Shown here piece after piece: positions 1-7,056 of a stretch of 39,058 bases of DNA. Within the stretch, counting starts at the first letter, position 1. The number at the start of each line of letters is the position of its first letter. This stretch comes from Prevotella sp. GTDB lineage: Bacteria > Bacteroidota > Bacteroidia > Bacteroidales > Bacteroidaceae. The stretch is taken from contig JAEEPZ010000028.1 of NCBI GenBank assembly GCA_016285055.1, positions 1 to 39,058 on the forward strand, in the 5' to 3' direction. Under the pieces are notes generated by a model that was given only the letters and a program-made list of their open reading frames with translations, searched no databases and was not told the origin of the DNA. Made by a program: the position numbers and the translations under genes.

Positions 1-21
1 ATCATGGCCCCCACCACACAA

Positions 22-143
22 AAGTCCCGAAGGGACGACAGACCCTGCGCATCGGTTCCGTCGTCCCTTCGGGACTCATTGTGGTGTCAACCATTAGCAG
101 GGGCGTTGCCCCTGCCTGTAATCTGTCGTCCCTTCGGGACTTT
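22..143. repeat. Inverted repeats built on GTCCCGAAGGGAC
   Basis: AAAAGTCCCGAAGGGAC near 25 is repeated as its reverse complement at about 122-143 (TCTGTCGTCCCTTCGGGACT), an inverted repeat of about 23 bp. A third copy in the second orientation lies at 59-76. The unit is itself palindromic (GTCCC-GAA-GGGAC), so several alternative hairpins are possible. CACCACA near 12 and TGTGGTG near 80 could extend an outer stem. No coding potential was seen in 1-554; small open frames here overlap the repeats and resemble nothing known. Confidence 0.6.
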
Positions 144-183
144 TCGCCGTTCCTTGCCCGCCTCACGTGGTCCCTGCAGCGGT

Positions 184-305
184 CAAGGCGATAACCTTTT
201 ACCAAATTGTTTTTCTTGTGTTTATTGGTTTTTATTGGTTTTTTCTCAGACCGCTTCGCGGTATCAACTCACATGAATAGCGACGTAACTATGTCTTATT
301 CCATC
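184..305 (+). repeat. A/T-rich interspersed element, copy 1
   Basis: This stretch runs from CAAGGCGATAACC through ACCAAATTGTTTTTCTTG, a T-rich core, the small hairpin ACCGCTTCGCGGT and on to GTCTTATTCCA. The reverse complement of 38760-38877 matches it over nearly the whole length, and 9195-9262 matches its middle part. The hairpin loop differs between copies (CTTCG or CTACG) while the stem is kept. It looks like a mobile or structured non-coding repeat; its function is unknown. Confidence 0.6.
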
Positions 306-373
306 CGCACTGCACGGAAAAAATCCGACCGCTTCGGACAAAAGACTGAAGTTTCGCTTGCGAAGAACTTTCA

Positions 374-526
374 GGAGTTAAAGGAGTTAAAGGAGTTAAA
401 GGAGTTAAAGGAGTTAAGGGAGTTAAAGACAAATGACTCGCCATGAAAAACCTTTGTCTCTGGGTTGAAATCCATAGCAAAACTATTGTCTTTAACTCCT
501 TTAACTTCCTTAACTCCCTTAACTCC
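374..526 (-). repeat. GGAGTTAAA-repeat stem element, copy 1
   Basis: Five or more tandem GGAGTTAAA units (from 374) face their reverse complements (to 526) across a loop of about 65 bases. In minus orientation the loop reads GACAATAGTTTTGCTATGG, then TTTCAACCCAGAGACAAAGG. The same loop occurs at 36344-36514 and, without the left arm, at 33303-33388. This copy begins 28 bases after the stop of the lipoprotein gene. The tandem units also create meaningless open frames (KELKELKEL, LTPLTPLTP) on both strands. Confidence 0.75.
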
Positions 527-554
527 AAAACTTTCGAAACTTTCGAAAGTTGAA

Positions 555-1073
555 TTACTTTTTCTTAACCGACAGGAGGATGGGCTTGATGAGCGGCTCC
601 ACCTCACCGGCTTTCTCAGCAGGATACTGGAAGCTGCCTGCCACACCGGCTTGGTTGTCGAGGAACACAACAAAGTTGGTCATGGTAAAGCCGTCTTCCT
701 TCACACCCTTGAAGGTCATGATATTGCCGTCGATGACAGGCTGGTCGAACTTGAAGCTGGCGTGCATCGACATGCCGGTGAAGTTCTTGTAATACTGCTC
801 AAAGTCGGCGGGCTTGCAGGGATAGTCGCTGAACGTGGCATCCAGCTTCGTGTAGTGGTCGCCAGCTTCGGCGTTGATGGTGTTTTCGTTCTTGTACGAT
901 TCCTTCCACTCCTTGGGATAGGTGATGGTGTACTTGGCGCCCTCAAAGACGGTGCCGTTCTGGGCCAGTTCCTGAGAGGCCTTCTCTTCCTCAGCGCTCT
1001 GCTGACTCTTTCCACCACAAGCGGCCAGCACGCATACGGCTGCAGCCACTACGAAATAAAAAAACTTTTTCAT
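555..1073 (-). CDS. Small secreted lipoprotein, possibly PsbP/DUF1795-like
   Basis: The 172-residue product starts MKKFFYFVVAAAVCVLAACGG, a lipoprotein signal with lipobox LAAC and Cys19 as the lipidated residue, so it should be anchored to a membrane facing the periplasm or cell surface. A short polar linker (residues 20-42) leads to one compact domain with the segments YTITYPKEWKESY, KLDATFSDYP and TNFVVFLDN. This pattern of strands resembles the PsbP/DUF1795 fold, but that is a guess from appearance only. It lies 116 bases downstream of the second ABC transporter on the same strand and may be the last gene of the peptide-export operon. A role in self-protection against the exported peptide is conceivable but unsupported. 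A repeat stem element follows the stop codon. Confidence 0.75.
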   Translation of the reverse strand: MKKFFYFVVAAAVCVLAACGGKSQQSAEEEKASQELAQNGTVFEGAKYTITYPKEWKESYKNENTINAEAGDHYTKLDATFSDYPCKPADFEQYYKNFTGMSMHASFKFDQPVIDGNIMTFKGVKEDGFTMTNFVVFLDNQAGVAGSFQYPAEKAGEVEPLIKPILLSVKKK

Positions 1074-1189
1074 GTTGTTTTTGTTGTTTAAAAAGTGAAT
1101 AAAATAAGTTAGCTCGACTGGTGTTTTGCTTTAAATAATACATGTTTGCTTCTTTTACTCCAAAACTTGCGTTAGTTGAATAGATACAT

Positions 1190-3460
1190 TTATAATTGCC
1201 GTTGACTGATTTGATAGAAGATGCCTTGCGCGGCCATCAACTCATCGAAAGTGCCCTGCTCAGCGATACGTCCTTGGTCGAGCACGATGATGCGGTCGCA
1301 CTGGCGTATGGTGCTGAGACGATGGGCCACGACGATGCGTGTGCATCCCAGCTGTGCCAGACTGTCGGTGACCTGCCGCTGGCTGATATTGTCGAGGGCC
1401 GAGGTGGCCTCGTCCATGAAGAGGATGCTGGGCTGGGCGATGAGGGCACGGGCGATGAGCAGACGTTGCTTCTGACCGCCGCTGAAGCCACCGCCACCCT
1501 CGCTGACGATGGTGTTCAGCTGCATGGGCATACGGCGCACATCGTCGTCAATAGCGGCGAGATGCAGTGCCTCCCACACCTGCTCCTCGGTGGCCCACGG
1601 CGCCGTAACGGTGATGTTGTGCATCAGACTGCCGGTGAACAGGCTGCCACTCTGCAGGCAAGTGCCGATATGGCGGCGCAGGCTGGTTTTGTCGACCAAC
1701 GAGAGGTCGTGGTTGTCGTAGTAGATGGAGCCTTGCTGCGGCGTCTCAAAGCCGAGAAGCAGGCGCAGCAGCGTGCTCTTGCCGCAGCCCGACTTGCCCA
1801 CGATGGCCACATACTCGCCGGGGGCAATGGTCAGGGAGAGGTCGTCGATGACGGGCGGCGCGTCTTTATCATATCGGAAGGTGAGGTCGCTCACCTCGAT
1901 GCTGCCGAAGAGGGCATCGACCTGTGCGGCACGGGCCTCGGTCTCCGGTTCTGCCTCAAGGATGGGGCGCGTGCTCTCCAACAGCGGATGAACCATCGCC
2001 ATGTCGTCGGTGATGCCGCTCAGCTCTGCCAGTGCGGCACCCATCATGCCGAAGGCGCTGCTGAAAGCGATGAAGTCGCTGGTGGCCACCTCGTCGTAGA
2101 GAGCAAAAGCATAGATGACAGCCATGCCGCCGATGGTGAGCAGCTGCAGCAGGGCGGGATAGAGATGGCTGCGCGTGCCGGGGTTGTAGATGAGGCGCGA
2201 GGCGTCGGTGTAGCGGTCGAGCCAGCGGGTGAAGGCACGGCGCTCGCTGCCTGTCAGCTTCAGCTTCTGGATGCCGGCCAGCATGTTGTATTCCATGCCG
2301 CTCAGCTCACTGGCCTTGCGGGTGTACTCGGTGCGGATGGTGGCCTTGCGCCGATAGAGCAGCCACATGACGGTGCCCTGCAGCAAAAGGATGAAGAGGG
2401 CGGGCAGCAACAGCGACTGACCGTAGATCCACAGCTGGATGAGGAAGACAATGGAGAGCACTGCGGTGAGCAGCGCACCGATAATGTTCTCGTTGATGAT
2501 CTTGCAGAGGATGGTGACGTTGTTCAGACGGTCGCTGAGCTCGCCGCTGGGGTGATGGGCAAAGAACTTAGGCGAAAGGAGGAACGTGCGGGCCATGACG
2601 GCGTTCTGCACATGCAGTTCCATGATGTCCTGTACGCGGTCGATATAGACGTTACGCGTCAGCGTCAGCAGCATCGTGGACAGGGTGGCGCCGACGAGAA
2701 GGCCGCAGATGGGCATGAGGTCGGCGGCATCGCCCGTAGGAATGACGCTGTCGAAGATGAGCTTATTGGCCATGGGGGTGAACATGCCCAGCAGCACGAC
2801 GACGAGAGCCGTGAGCAGCACCATGACATAGTTGGGACGGGGCACCACGCGCCAGCAGAAATGCAACAGGTCACGGATGCGCAGGCGTCGCAGAGGCAAT
2901 GGCAGGGTGAAGGCGATGGCCTCAGAAGCATTGGAGGACTGAGAGTTGAGAGATGAGGGTTGAGAGTTGAGAGATGAGGGTTGAGAGTTGAGAGATGAGG
3001 GTTGAGAGTTGAGAGATGAGGACTGAGAGTAGAAAGTGGCGGCAAGGTTGCGATGGTTAACTTTTTTCACTTGACCGTCCAAGTCTGTATAGTGGTAGCC
3101 CAGATTCCAGTATGTGGGCAGGAAAGTCAGCAGATGGCCGTCGGGCGTGTGACCCAGCAGGGGCCCGACGCTCTCGCGCCACCACTTGCCTGTCAGCTGT
3201 ATCTTACGCATCATGATGCCGCGTGGCCGCAGAATGCCTGTCAGCTGTTCCTCGGGCGACAGCATATCGTTCTCCTCCAGCTCATAGTCGGTAACGCCCA
3301 GCGCATCGAGCACCTGGCGCAGCGCTGAAGCATCGCTGTGCGGCTGCGGCTTATAGCGTCCCTTGAAGCCCATGCGCCGCTGACCTGCTGCCAGGGTCTG
3401 GCTCAGTTCAGCGTCCTCTAATCGCCGCCGCTTCTCTATCTGGTCTAAGTAAATGGCCAA
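1190..3460 (-). CDS. NHLP/NHLM-type bacteriocin export ABC transporter, second subunit (permease-ATPase)
   Basis: This is a 756-residue half-transporter for peptide export across the inner membrane. Residues 1-140 form a non-peptidase N-terminal domain containing KWWRESVGPLLGHTPDGH, which resembles the family's conserved W(W)R...GPLL segment. Six membrane helices follow (about 200-460), then an ATPase domain with Walker A GKSGCGKST, signature SGGQKQR, Walker B ILFMDEATSALD and switch histidine VVAHRLST. No C39 protease is present, as expected for the second member of the pair. Residues 144-175 are an in-frame run of SSLNSQP repeats that interrupts the join between the N-terminal domain and the first helix. 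It is separated from the C39 transporter upstream by 149 bases of tandem repeat. It probably works as a heterodimer with that protein. Confidence 0.9.
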   Translation of the reverse strand: MAIYLDQIEKRRRLEDAELSQTLAAGQRRMGFKGRYKPQPHSDASALRQVLDALGVTDYELEENDMLSPEEQLTGILRPRGIMMRKIQLTGKWWRESVGPLLGHTPDGHLLTFLPTYWNLGYHYTDLDGQVKKVNHRNLAATFYSQSSSLNSQPSSLNSQPSSLNSQPSSLNSQSSNASEAIAFTLPLPLRRLRIRDLLHFCWRVVPRPNYVMVLLTALVVVLLGMFTPMANKLIFDSVIPTGDAADLMPICGLLVGATLSTMLLTLTRNVYIDRVQDIMELHVQNAVMARTFLLSPKFFAHHPSGELSDRLNNVTILCKIINENIIGALLTAVLSIVFLIQLWIYGQSLLLPALFILLLQGTVMWLLYRRKATIRTEYTRKASELSGMEYNMLAGIQKLKLTGSERRAFTRWLDRYTDASRLIYNPGTRSHLYPALLQLLTIGGMAVIYAFALYDEVATSDFIAFSSAFGMMGAALAELSGITDDMAMVHPLLESTRPILEAEPETEARAAQVDALFGSIEVSDLTFRYDKDAPPVIDDLSLTIAPGEYVAIVGKSGCGKSTLLRLLLGFETPQQGSIYYDNHDLSLVDKTSLRRHIGTCLQSGSLFTGSLMHNITVTAPWATEEQVWEALHLAAIDDDVRRMPMQLNTIVSEGGGGFSGGQKQRLLIARALIAQPSILFMDEATSALDNISQRQVTDSLAQLGCTRIVVAHRLSTIRQCDRIIVLDQGRIAEQGTFDELMAAQGIFYQISQRQL
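2936..3029 (-). repeat. In-frame 21-bp tandem repeat inside the ABC gene
   Basis: On the plus strand the unit is GTTGAGAGATGAGG plus GTTGAGA, repeated about four times. It is read on the minus strand as SSLNSQP. The unit is 21 bp, so gain or loss of copies keeps the reading frame. Near-identical GAGAGTTGAGAG repeats fill the cydA-cydB spacer (11158-11283), so an intergenic-type repeat seems to have entered the coding sequence. Confidence 0.85.
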
Positions 3461-3609
3461 GGGTTATCTCGTTTTTTTCGTTATCGCGTTTTTTCGTTAT
3501 CGCGTTTTTTCGTTATCGCGTTTTTTCGTTATCACGTTATAACGTTATTACGTTATCACGCCGTTCGTTATCACGTTATCACGTTATCACGACATCACGA
3601 CATCGCGGC
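3461..3609. repeat. Tandem repeats between the two ABC genes
   Basis: About four copies of a 17-bp unit (CGTTATCGCGTTTTTT) lie at 3475-3535. They are followed by degenerate CGTTATCACGTTAT and CACGACAT units that run up to the C39 transporter's stop codon. There is no open frame of note. On the minus strand this is the spacer an operon transcript would cross. Confidence 0.8.
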
Positions 3610-5820
3610 TTATTCGCTGTTCATTAGGTCCCGGTACAGGCCGGGCTGGGCCATGAGCTCGTCGTGGGTGCCGCGCTGCACGATGTGCCCCTGATCCATG
3701 ACAATGATTTCGTCGCAGTCGCGGATAGTGCTCAGGCGGTGGGCCACGACTATCAGCGTCGGACCCATCATCCGTACGGCTTGCATCACCTCGTCCTCCG
3801 TCTTCGGGTCAAGGGCGCTGGTGGCCTCGTCCATGACCAGGACGACAGGCTCCTTGGCCAGGGCGGTGGCTATCTCCATGCGCTGGCGCTGACCGCCACT
3901 GAAGTTCTGGCCGCCCTTCACCAGACGTGTGGCGAAGCCCTCGGGACGGCTCACGATGTCGGTGCGTATCTGGGCGTCGTTGCAGGCCATCATCAGCGTG
4001 AAGTCCTCGATGCTGTGGTCCCACATACGGATGTTTTGCGCTACGGTGTCGTCGAAGAGCACGATGTTCTGGTCGATGGCTGCCACGCTGTTAGTGAACT
4101 CCTCACTGCTGATGCTCTCGATGTTGCGCCCGTCAAAGAGCACCTCACCGCTCCACGGCTTATAGAGGCCGGTGATGAGCTTTGTCAGCGTGCTCTTGCC
4201 GCAACCGCTGCTGCCCACGATGGCCACCGACCGCCCCGGCTCGATGTGCAGCGAGAAGTCCTCGATAAGCGGTGCCTGCATCCGTGTGTAGCCGAAGGTG
4301 ACATGACGCAGCTCCACGTCGCCGCCCAGCTTGCCGGAGGGTGTCTCGCCACCGGTTCCTCGCGGGGAGAGGGAAGTGGAGAGTCCTGCTGCATCATTTC
4401 CACCGTGAGCGGAGACACTACCCTCCCCCCCAAGTGAGGGGCTGGGCGTGGAGCCGTATCGCATCACATCATCCACACGCTCCATCTGGCTCCGCATCTC
4501 GATGATGCGCTGGCTGGCGCCCACCACTTCGCTGACCGGCGTGATGAACGAGGCCATGAACCCCTGGAAGGCCATGAGCATACCAATGGTGAGTTCGCCC
4601 TTCAGAATGTAGACGGCACCGAGGATGAGTACGGCAGTGTCGACGAGGCCGGTGACGAGGATGGGCACCACGCCCATGCGTATCTCTTGGTCGTCGGCAT
4701 CGTTGGCACGGTTGAACTTCTGCGCCCACAAGCCGCTCCAGTAGGCAAAGAAACCTGTCTCAGCACCTGCCGCCTTGATGCTCTCCATGTTGTCGATACA
4801 CGACACGGTAGCTGAGAAATAACGTCCCTCACTCTGTTCCGTCGTGCGGATGAGGTTGACACGCTTCAAGGCGAACCACTGGATGAGGGCGAGGTTGAGC
4901 AGCGCCGCCAGCACGCCCACCAACGACAGGGTGAAGCTGTAGCTCACCATCAGGACGAGGTAGAGCACCAGGAGGGCGATGTTGATGAGCTGCGGCGCCA
5001 ACACGTCGACCAGCGACTTGGTGATGCGCTCGTTCAGGTGCTGCCGCTGCTGCAGGTCGCCCACGTAGCGCATGGCATAGAACGACATGGGCAGGCGCAA
5101 CAGGTGCTGCAAAAAGCCCACGTTGCCTTTCAAGGCCAGGGAACCGGCAATGCGCAGCGAGTATTTGTCCTTCAGAAACTCCAGCACGAAGGCAAACAGG
5201 GCCACGGCAACCATAGCGGTGACAAACGTGGCGCCCCAGTCGCGGTTGCGGCCAGAGAGAATCTCGTCGAAAAAGATGTTGGTGAACATGGGCACGCTGA
5301 TGGCGACAAAGGCCGCCAGCAATGAGAAGACGAAGGTGAGCCAGAAGGCTTCGCGTGCACCATTGAGGTATTTCCTGACGTAGGAAAGGATGCTGACAGG
5401 GGCACCTTCAGGCTGGAAGGTGTCGGTGGGCTTCATCTCCAACGCCACGCCGGTGAAGGACCGGCTGAAGTCGTCCATCGTCAGGTCCATCGGGCCAAGG
5501 GCGGGGTCATTAATGTAGGCACGGCTGCCTTTGAAACCCCGGAAAACGACGAAGTGGTTGAAATTCCAGTGCAGGATGGCGGGCTGCATGCCCTCCAAGG
5601 CATCGAGGCTGACACGATAGCCATTGGCTTCCATGCCATAGGCGCGGGCCGCCTTCAGCAGACTGTATGCCGACGAGCCGTCGCGGCTGACGCCGCATGT
5701 CTCGCGCACCTGCTCCAACGGCAGCCACTTGCCATAGTAAGCCATCACCATAGCCAATGCGGCGGCTCCGCACTCCAGAGCCTCCATCTGCATCACCATT
5801 GGCACACGACTCACTCCCAT
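3610..5820 (-). CDS. NHLP/NHLM-type bacteriocin export ABC transporter with C39 peptidase domain
   Basis: A 736-residue peptidase-permease-ATPase. The N-terminal C39 domain (1-125) has the cysteine motif ALECGAAALAM with Cys17, histidine in FNHFVVF (His89) and aspartate in INDPALG (Asp105), the usual triad for cutting after a double glycine. Membrane helices span about 155-430. The ATPase domain has Walker A GSSGCGKST, signature SGGQRQR, Walker B VLVMDEATSALD and VVAHRLST. It starts one base after the adaptor's stop codon. The gene should cut the GG leader of the peptide at 6691-6813 during export. The linker at about 456-497 (TPSPSLGGEGS to ETPSGKLGG) is low-complexity and looks like translated GC-rich repeat DNA. 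Confidence 0.93.
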   Translation of the reverse strand: MGVSRVPMVMQMEALECGAAALAMVMAYYGKWLPLEQVRETCGVSRDGSSAYSLLKAARAYGMEANGYRVSLDALEGMQPAILHWNFNHFVVFRGFKGSRAYINDPALGPMDLTMDDFSRSFTGVALEMKPTDTFQPEGAPVSILSYVRKYLNGAREAFWLTFVFSLLAAFVAISVPMFTNIFFDEILSGRNRDWGATFVTAMVAVALFAFVLEFLKDKYSLRIAGSLALKGNVGFLQHLLRLPMSFYAMRYVGDLQQRQHLNERITKSLVDVLAPQLINIALLVLYLVLMVSYSFTLSLVGVLAALLNLALIQWFALKRVNLIRTTEQSEGRYFSATVSCIDNMESIKAAGAETGFFAYWSGLWAQKFNRANDADDQEIRMGVVPILVTGLVDTAVLILGAVYILKGELTIGMLMAFQGFMASFITPVSEVVGASQRIIEMRSQMERVDDVMRYGSTPSPSLGGEGSVSAHGGNDAAGLSTSLSPRGTGGETPSGKLGGDVELRHVTFGYTRMQAPLIEDFSLHIEPGRSVAIVGSSGCGKSTLTKLITGLYKPWSGEVLFDGRNIESISSEEFTNSVAAIDQNIVLFDDTVAQNIRMWDHSIEDFTLMMACNDAQIRTDIVSRPEGFATRLVKGGQNFSGGQRQRMEIATALAKEPVVLVMDEATSALDPKTEDEVMQAVRMMGPTLIVVAHRLSTIRDCDEIIVMDQGHIVQRGTHDELMAQPGLYRDLMNSE
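4335..4455 (-). repeat. GC-rich repeat translated in frame in the transporter linker
   Basis: The plus-strand text contains CGCGGGGAGAGGGAAG and CCTCCCCCCCAAGTGAGGGG, which resemble the G-rich repeats at 32546-32610, 32654-32770 and 38974-39018. It is read as PSPSLGGEGS and STSLSPRGTGGETPSG and sits exactly between the membrane domain and the ATPase domain, where an insertion would be tolerated. Confidence 0.65.
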
Positions 5821-5821
5821 T

Positions 5822-6664
5822 TCAGTCTCCGGCTATGTCATCAATCGTGTCGGAGACCTTGCCAACAAGCACCTCCCACACGCGTTTCTTCTCGGCGATG
5901 ACCTGAACGTTGCACAGCGTGCCGGTGCCCATCTGCAGGTGGGCACTCTTCGAGCGGCTCCAGCGCAGGGGCTCGTCAGGGGTCTGTCCGGCATCGAGCT
6001 GCACCTTCACTTCATAGACGGCACCGTCGCCGATGAACGAGGCCAGGGGGGTCAGCTTCAGGCGGCTGGCCACCTCCTCGCGTGTCGTCGGATAGGGGTC
6101 GATACTGAGTATCTGGCCGTAGGCGTAGCCACAGTCCTCGCGCTGCAGGTCGGCAGGTGTCACCTGTACCTGCTGCCCTTTGCTCAACGTGCGCAAGTCG
6201 TCAAAGCCTACATAGACCAGCATCTGGCGCTTCGTCTCGTCAGTAACAGGCGGCATCAGCCACGCAATGTTGTCATTCACGCTGAATGATTCCTCTTCGG
6301 AACGATAGGTGAGCACCGTACCGTCCACGGGAGCATTGATGGTGGTGATGCCCTCTGGCGTGCGCACCTCGAGCAAGGCGTCGCCGGCCTTCACTGTGGC
6401 ACCATGGCTGGTCAGGATATTCTCGACGGTACCGTCGATAGTGGCCAACACGCCCTGGGCCTGGTTGAAGGGGAAGACCACGCCCTGGGCCGTCACCTTA
6501 TAGCTGATGGTGCCGAAAGCGCACCAATAGGCGGCCACAGCACAGAGCACCAACATAGCGGTGAGCACAATGATGAGGGAGGGGTGCGACACTCGAGCCA
6601 GCTCCTGACCGTCATCACGGCTGTGAAGTGCATGGACGGATTCCTGATTGTATAACTCAGTCAT
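5822..6664 (-). CDS. HlyD-family adaptor of the NHLP/NHLM peptide exporter
   Basis: A 280-residue membrane-fusion protein. After a short cytoplasmic stretch a single membrane helix spans about 30-50 (SLIIVLTAMLVLCAVAAYWC). A lipoyl-like half-motif follows (GTVENILTSHGATVKAGDAL), then a barrel region with VYVGFDDLRTLSKGQQVQV and a second half-site. It links the two ABC subunits to the periplasm and outer membrane. The frame opens farther upstream at 6709, but the ATG at 6664 (MTELYNQ) is preferred: the longer version adds an unusual MASSCITFSV segment and overlaps the end of the precursor peptide gene. With this start the gene begins 26 bases after that gene's stop and ends one base before the C39 transporter. 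Confidence 0.85.
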   Translation of the reverse strand: MTELYNQESVHALHSRDDGQELARVSHPSLIIVLTAMLVLCAVAAYWCAFGTISYKVTAQGVVFPFNQAQGVLATIDGTVENILTSHGATVKAGDALLEVRTPEGITTINAPVDGTVLTYRSEEESFSVNDNIAWLMPPVTDETKRQMLVYVGFDDLRTLSKGQQVQVTPADLQREDCGYAYGQILSIDPYPTTREEVASRLKLTPLASFIGDGAVYEVKVQLDAGQTPDEPLRWSRSKSAHLQMGTGTLCNVQVIAEKKRVWEVLVGKVSDTIDDIAGD

Positions 6665-6690
6665 AGAGAGTGTTGTGATGACAGAAAACG

Positions 6691-6813
6691 TTATGCATGA
6701 CGAAGCCACGAAGGCCGACGCAAGGCCTGTGCGCCACCCACAACCTCGTCAAGCTGCTCGTCGCTGAGCAACACCCGTGACTGTGTGTCATTCTGTGGTA
6801 TTCTTTTGAACAT
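6691..6813 (-). CDS. Double-glycine-leader precursor peptide, 40 residues
   Basis: A short gene directly upstream of the exporter, read by hand as MFKRIPQNDTQ, then SRVLLSDEQLDEVVGG, then AQALRRPSWLRHA and stop TAA. LLSDEQLDEVVGG fits the classical leader pattern (L-S-x-E-x-L-x-x-V-x-GG) recognised by C39 peptidase transporters. Cutting after GG (residues 26-27) would release a 13-residue basic core with one Trp, three Arg, one His, one Pro and no Cys or Thr. Lanthionine or disulfide chemistry is therefore unlikely, and no modification enzyme lies in the window. It is the first gene after the promoter at 6886-6917. It could be a microcin, a signalling peptide or a substrate for enzymes encoded elsewhere. 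Confidence 0.8.
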   Translation of the reverse strand: MFKRIPQNDTQSRVLLSDEQLDEVVGGAQALRRPSWLRHA

Positions 6814-6885
6814 GCTTCTATATAACTACAGTTATTATTACGCTTAATCAGAGACGCCACCATGTGTCGTCTCCTCACTTGACTG

Positions 6886-6917
6886 CAAAATTACGGTAAA
6901 TATACGAAACCAACAAA
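6886..6917 (-). promoter_or_regulatory. Promoter of the peptide-export operon
   Basis: On the minus strand TTTG (6917-6914), exactly 20 bases and TAATTTTG (6893-6886) match the Bacteroidetes consensus TTTG/N19-21/TAnnTTTG. Transcription would start near 6879, leaving a leader of about 65 bases before the precursor peptide ATG. Confidence 0.8.
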
Positions 6918-6964
6918 CTTTTAGGGGAAAATCTACACTTTTCGGGCATATTTACCCCGTTTCC

Positions 6965-6996
6965 TTTGGCTGATTTAGGAAAAAACCTTAATTTTG
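6965..6996 (+). promoter_or_regulatory. Promoter of iorA
   Basis: TTTG (6965-6968), 20 bases and TAATTTTG (6989-6996) form a consensus Bacteroidetes promoter pointing into iorA. The start point would be near 7003, about 54 bases before the ATG. It diverges from the exporter promoter, with the same -7 octamer and the same spacing. Confidence 0.8.
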
Positions 6997-7056
6997 CGCG
7001 ACAAAAAGATACTCAACAGCAACAGCAACATTTTTATCACTTTCAAAAATACAGAT

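Noticed and set aside
1196..2956. 586-residue open frame on the plus strand opposite the second ABC transporter
   Set aside because: It is the antisense shadow of a gene with clear Walker and signature motifs; its product has no family resemblance.
2936..3029. Phase variation by frameshift in the ABC transporter repeat
   Set aside because: The unit length is 21 bp, so unit gain or loss does not change the frame.
3475..3600. CRISPR array
   Set aside because: Units are adjoining tandem repeats without unique spacers, and no cas gene is present. The same applies to 11158-11283 and 32846-32940.
6691..6813. Lanthipeptide, sactipeptide or cyanobactin-type modification of the peptide
   Set aside because: The core has no Cys or Thr and only one Ser, and no modification enzyme gene is in the window.
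6657..6878. 73-residue open frame on the minus strand over the same DNA as the precursor peptide
   Set aside because: It runs in a different frame, has no recognisable leader or domain, and would overlap both the leader peptide gene and the start of the HlyD gene.
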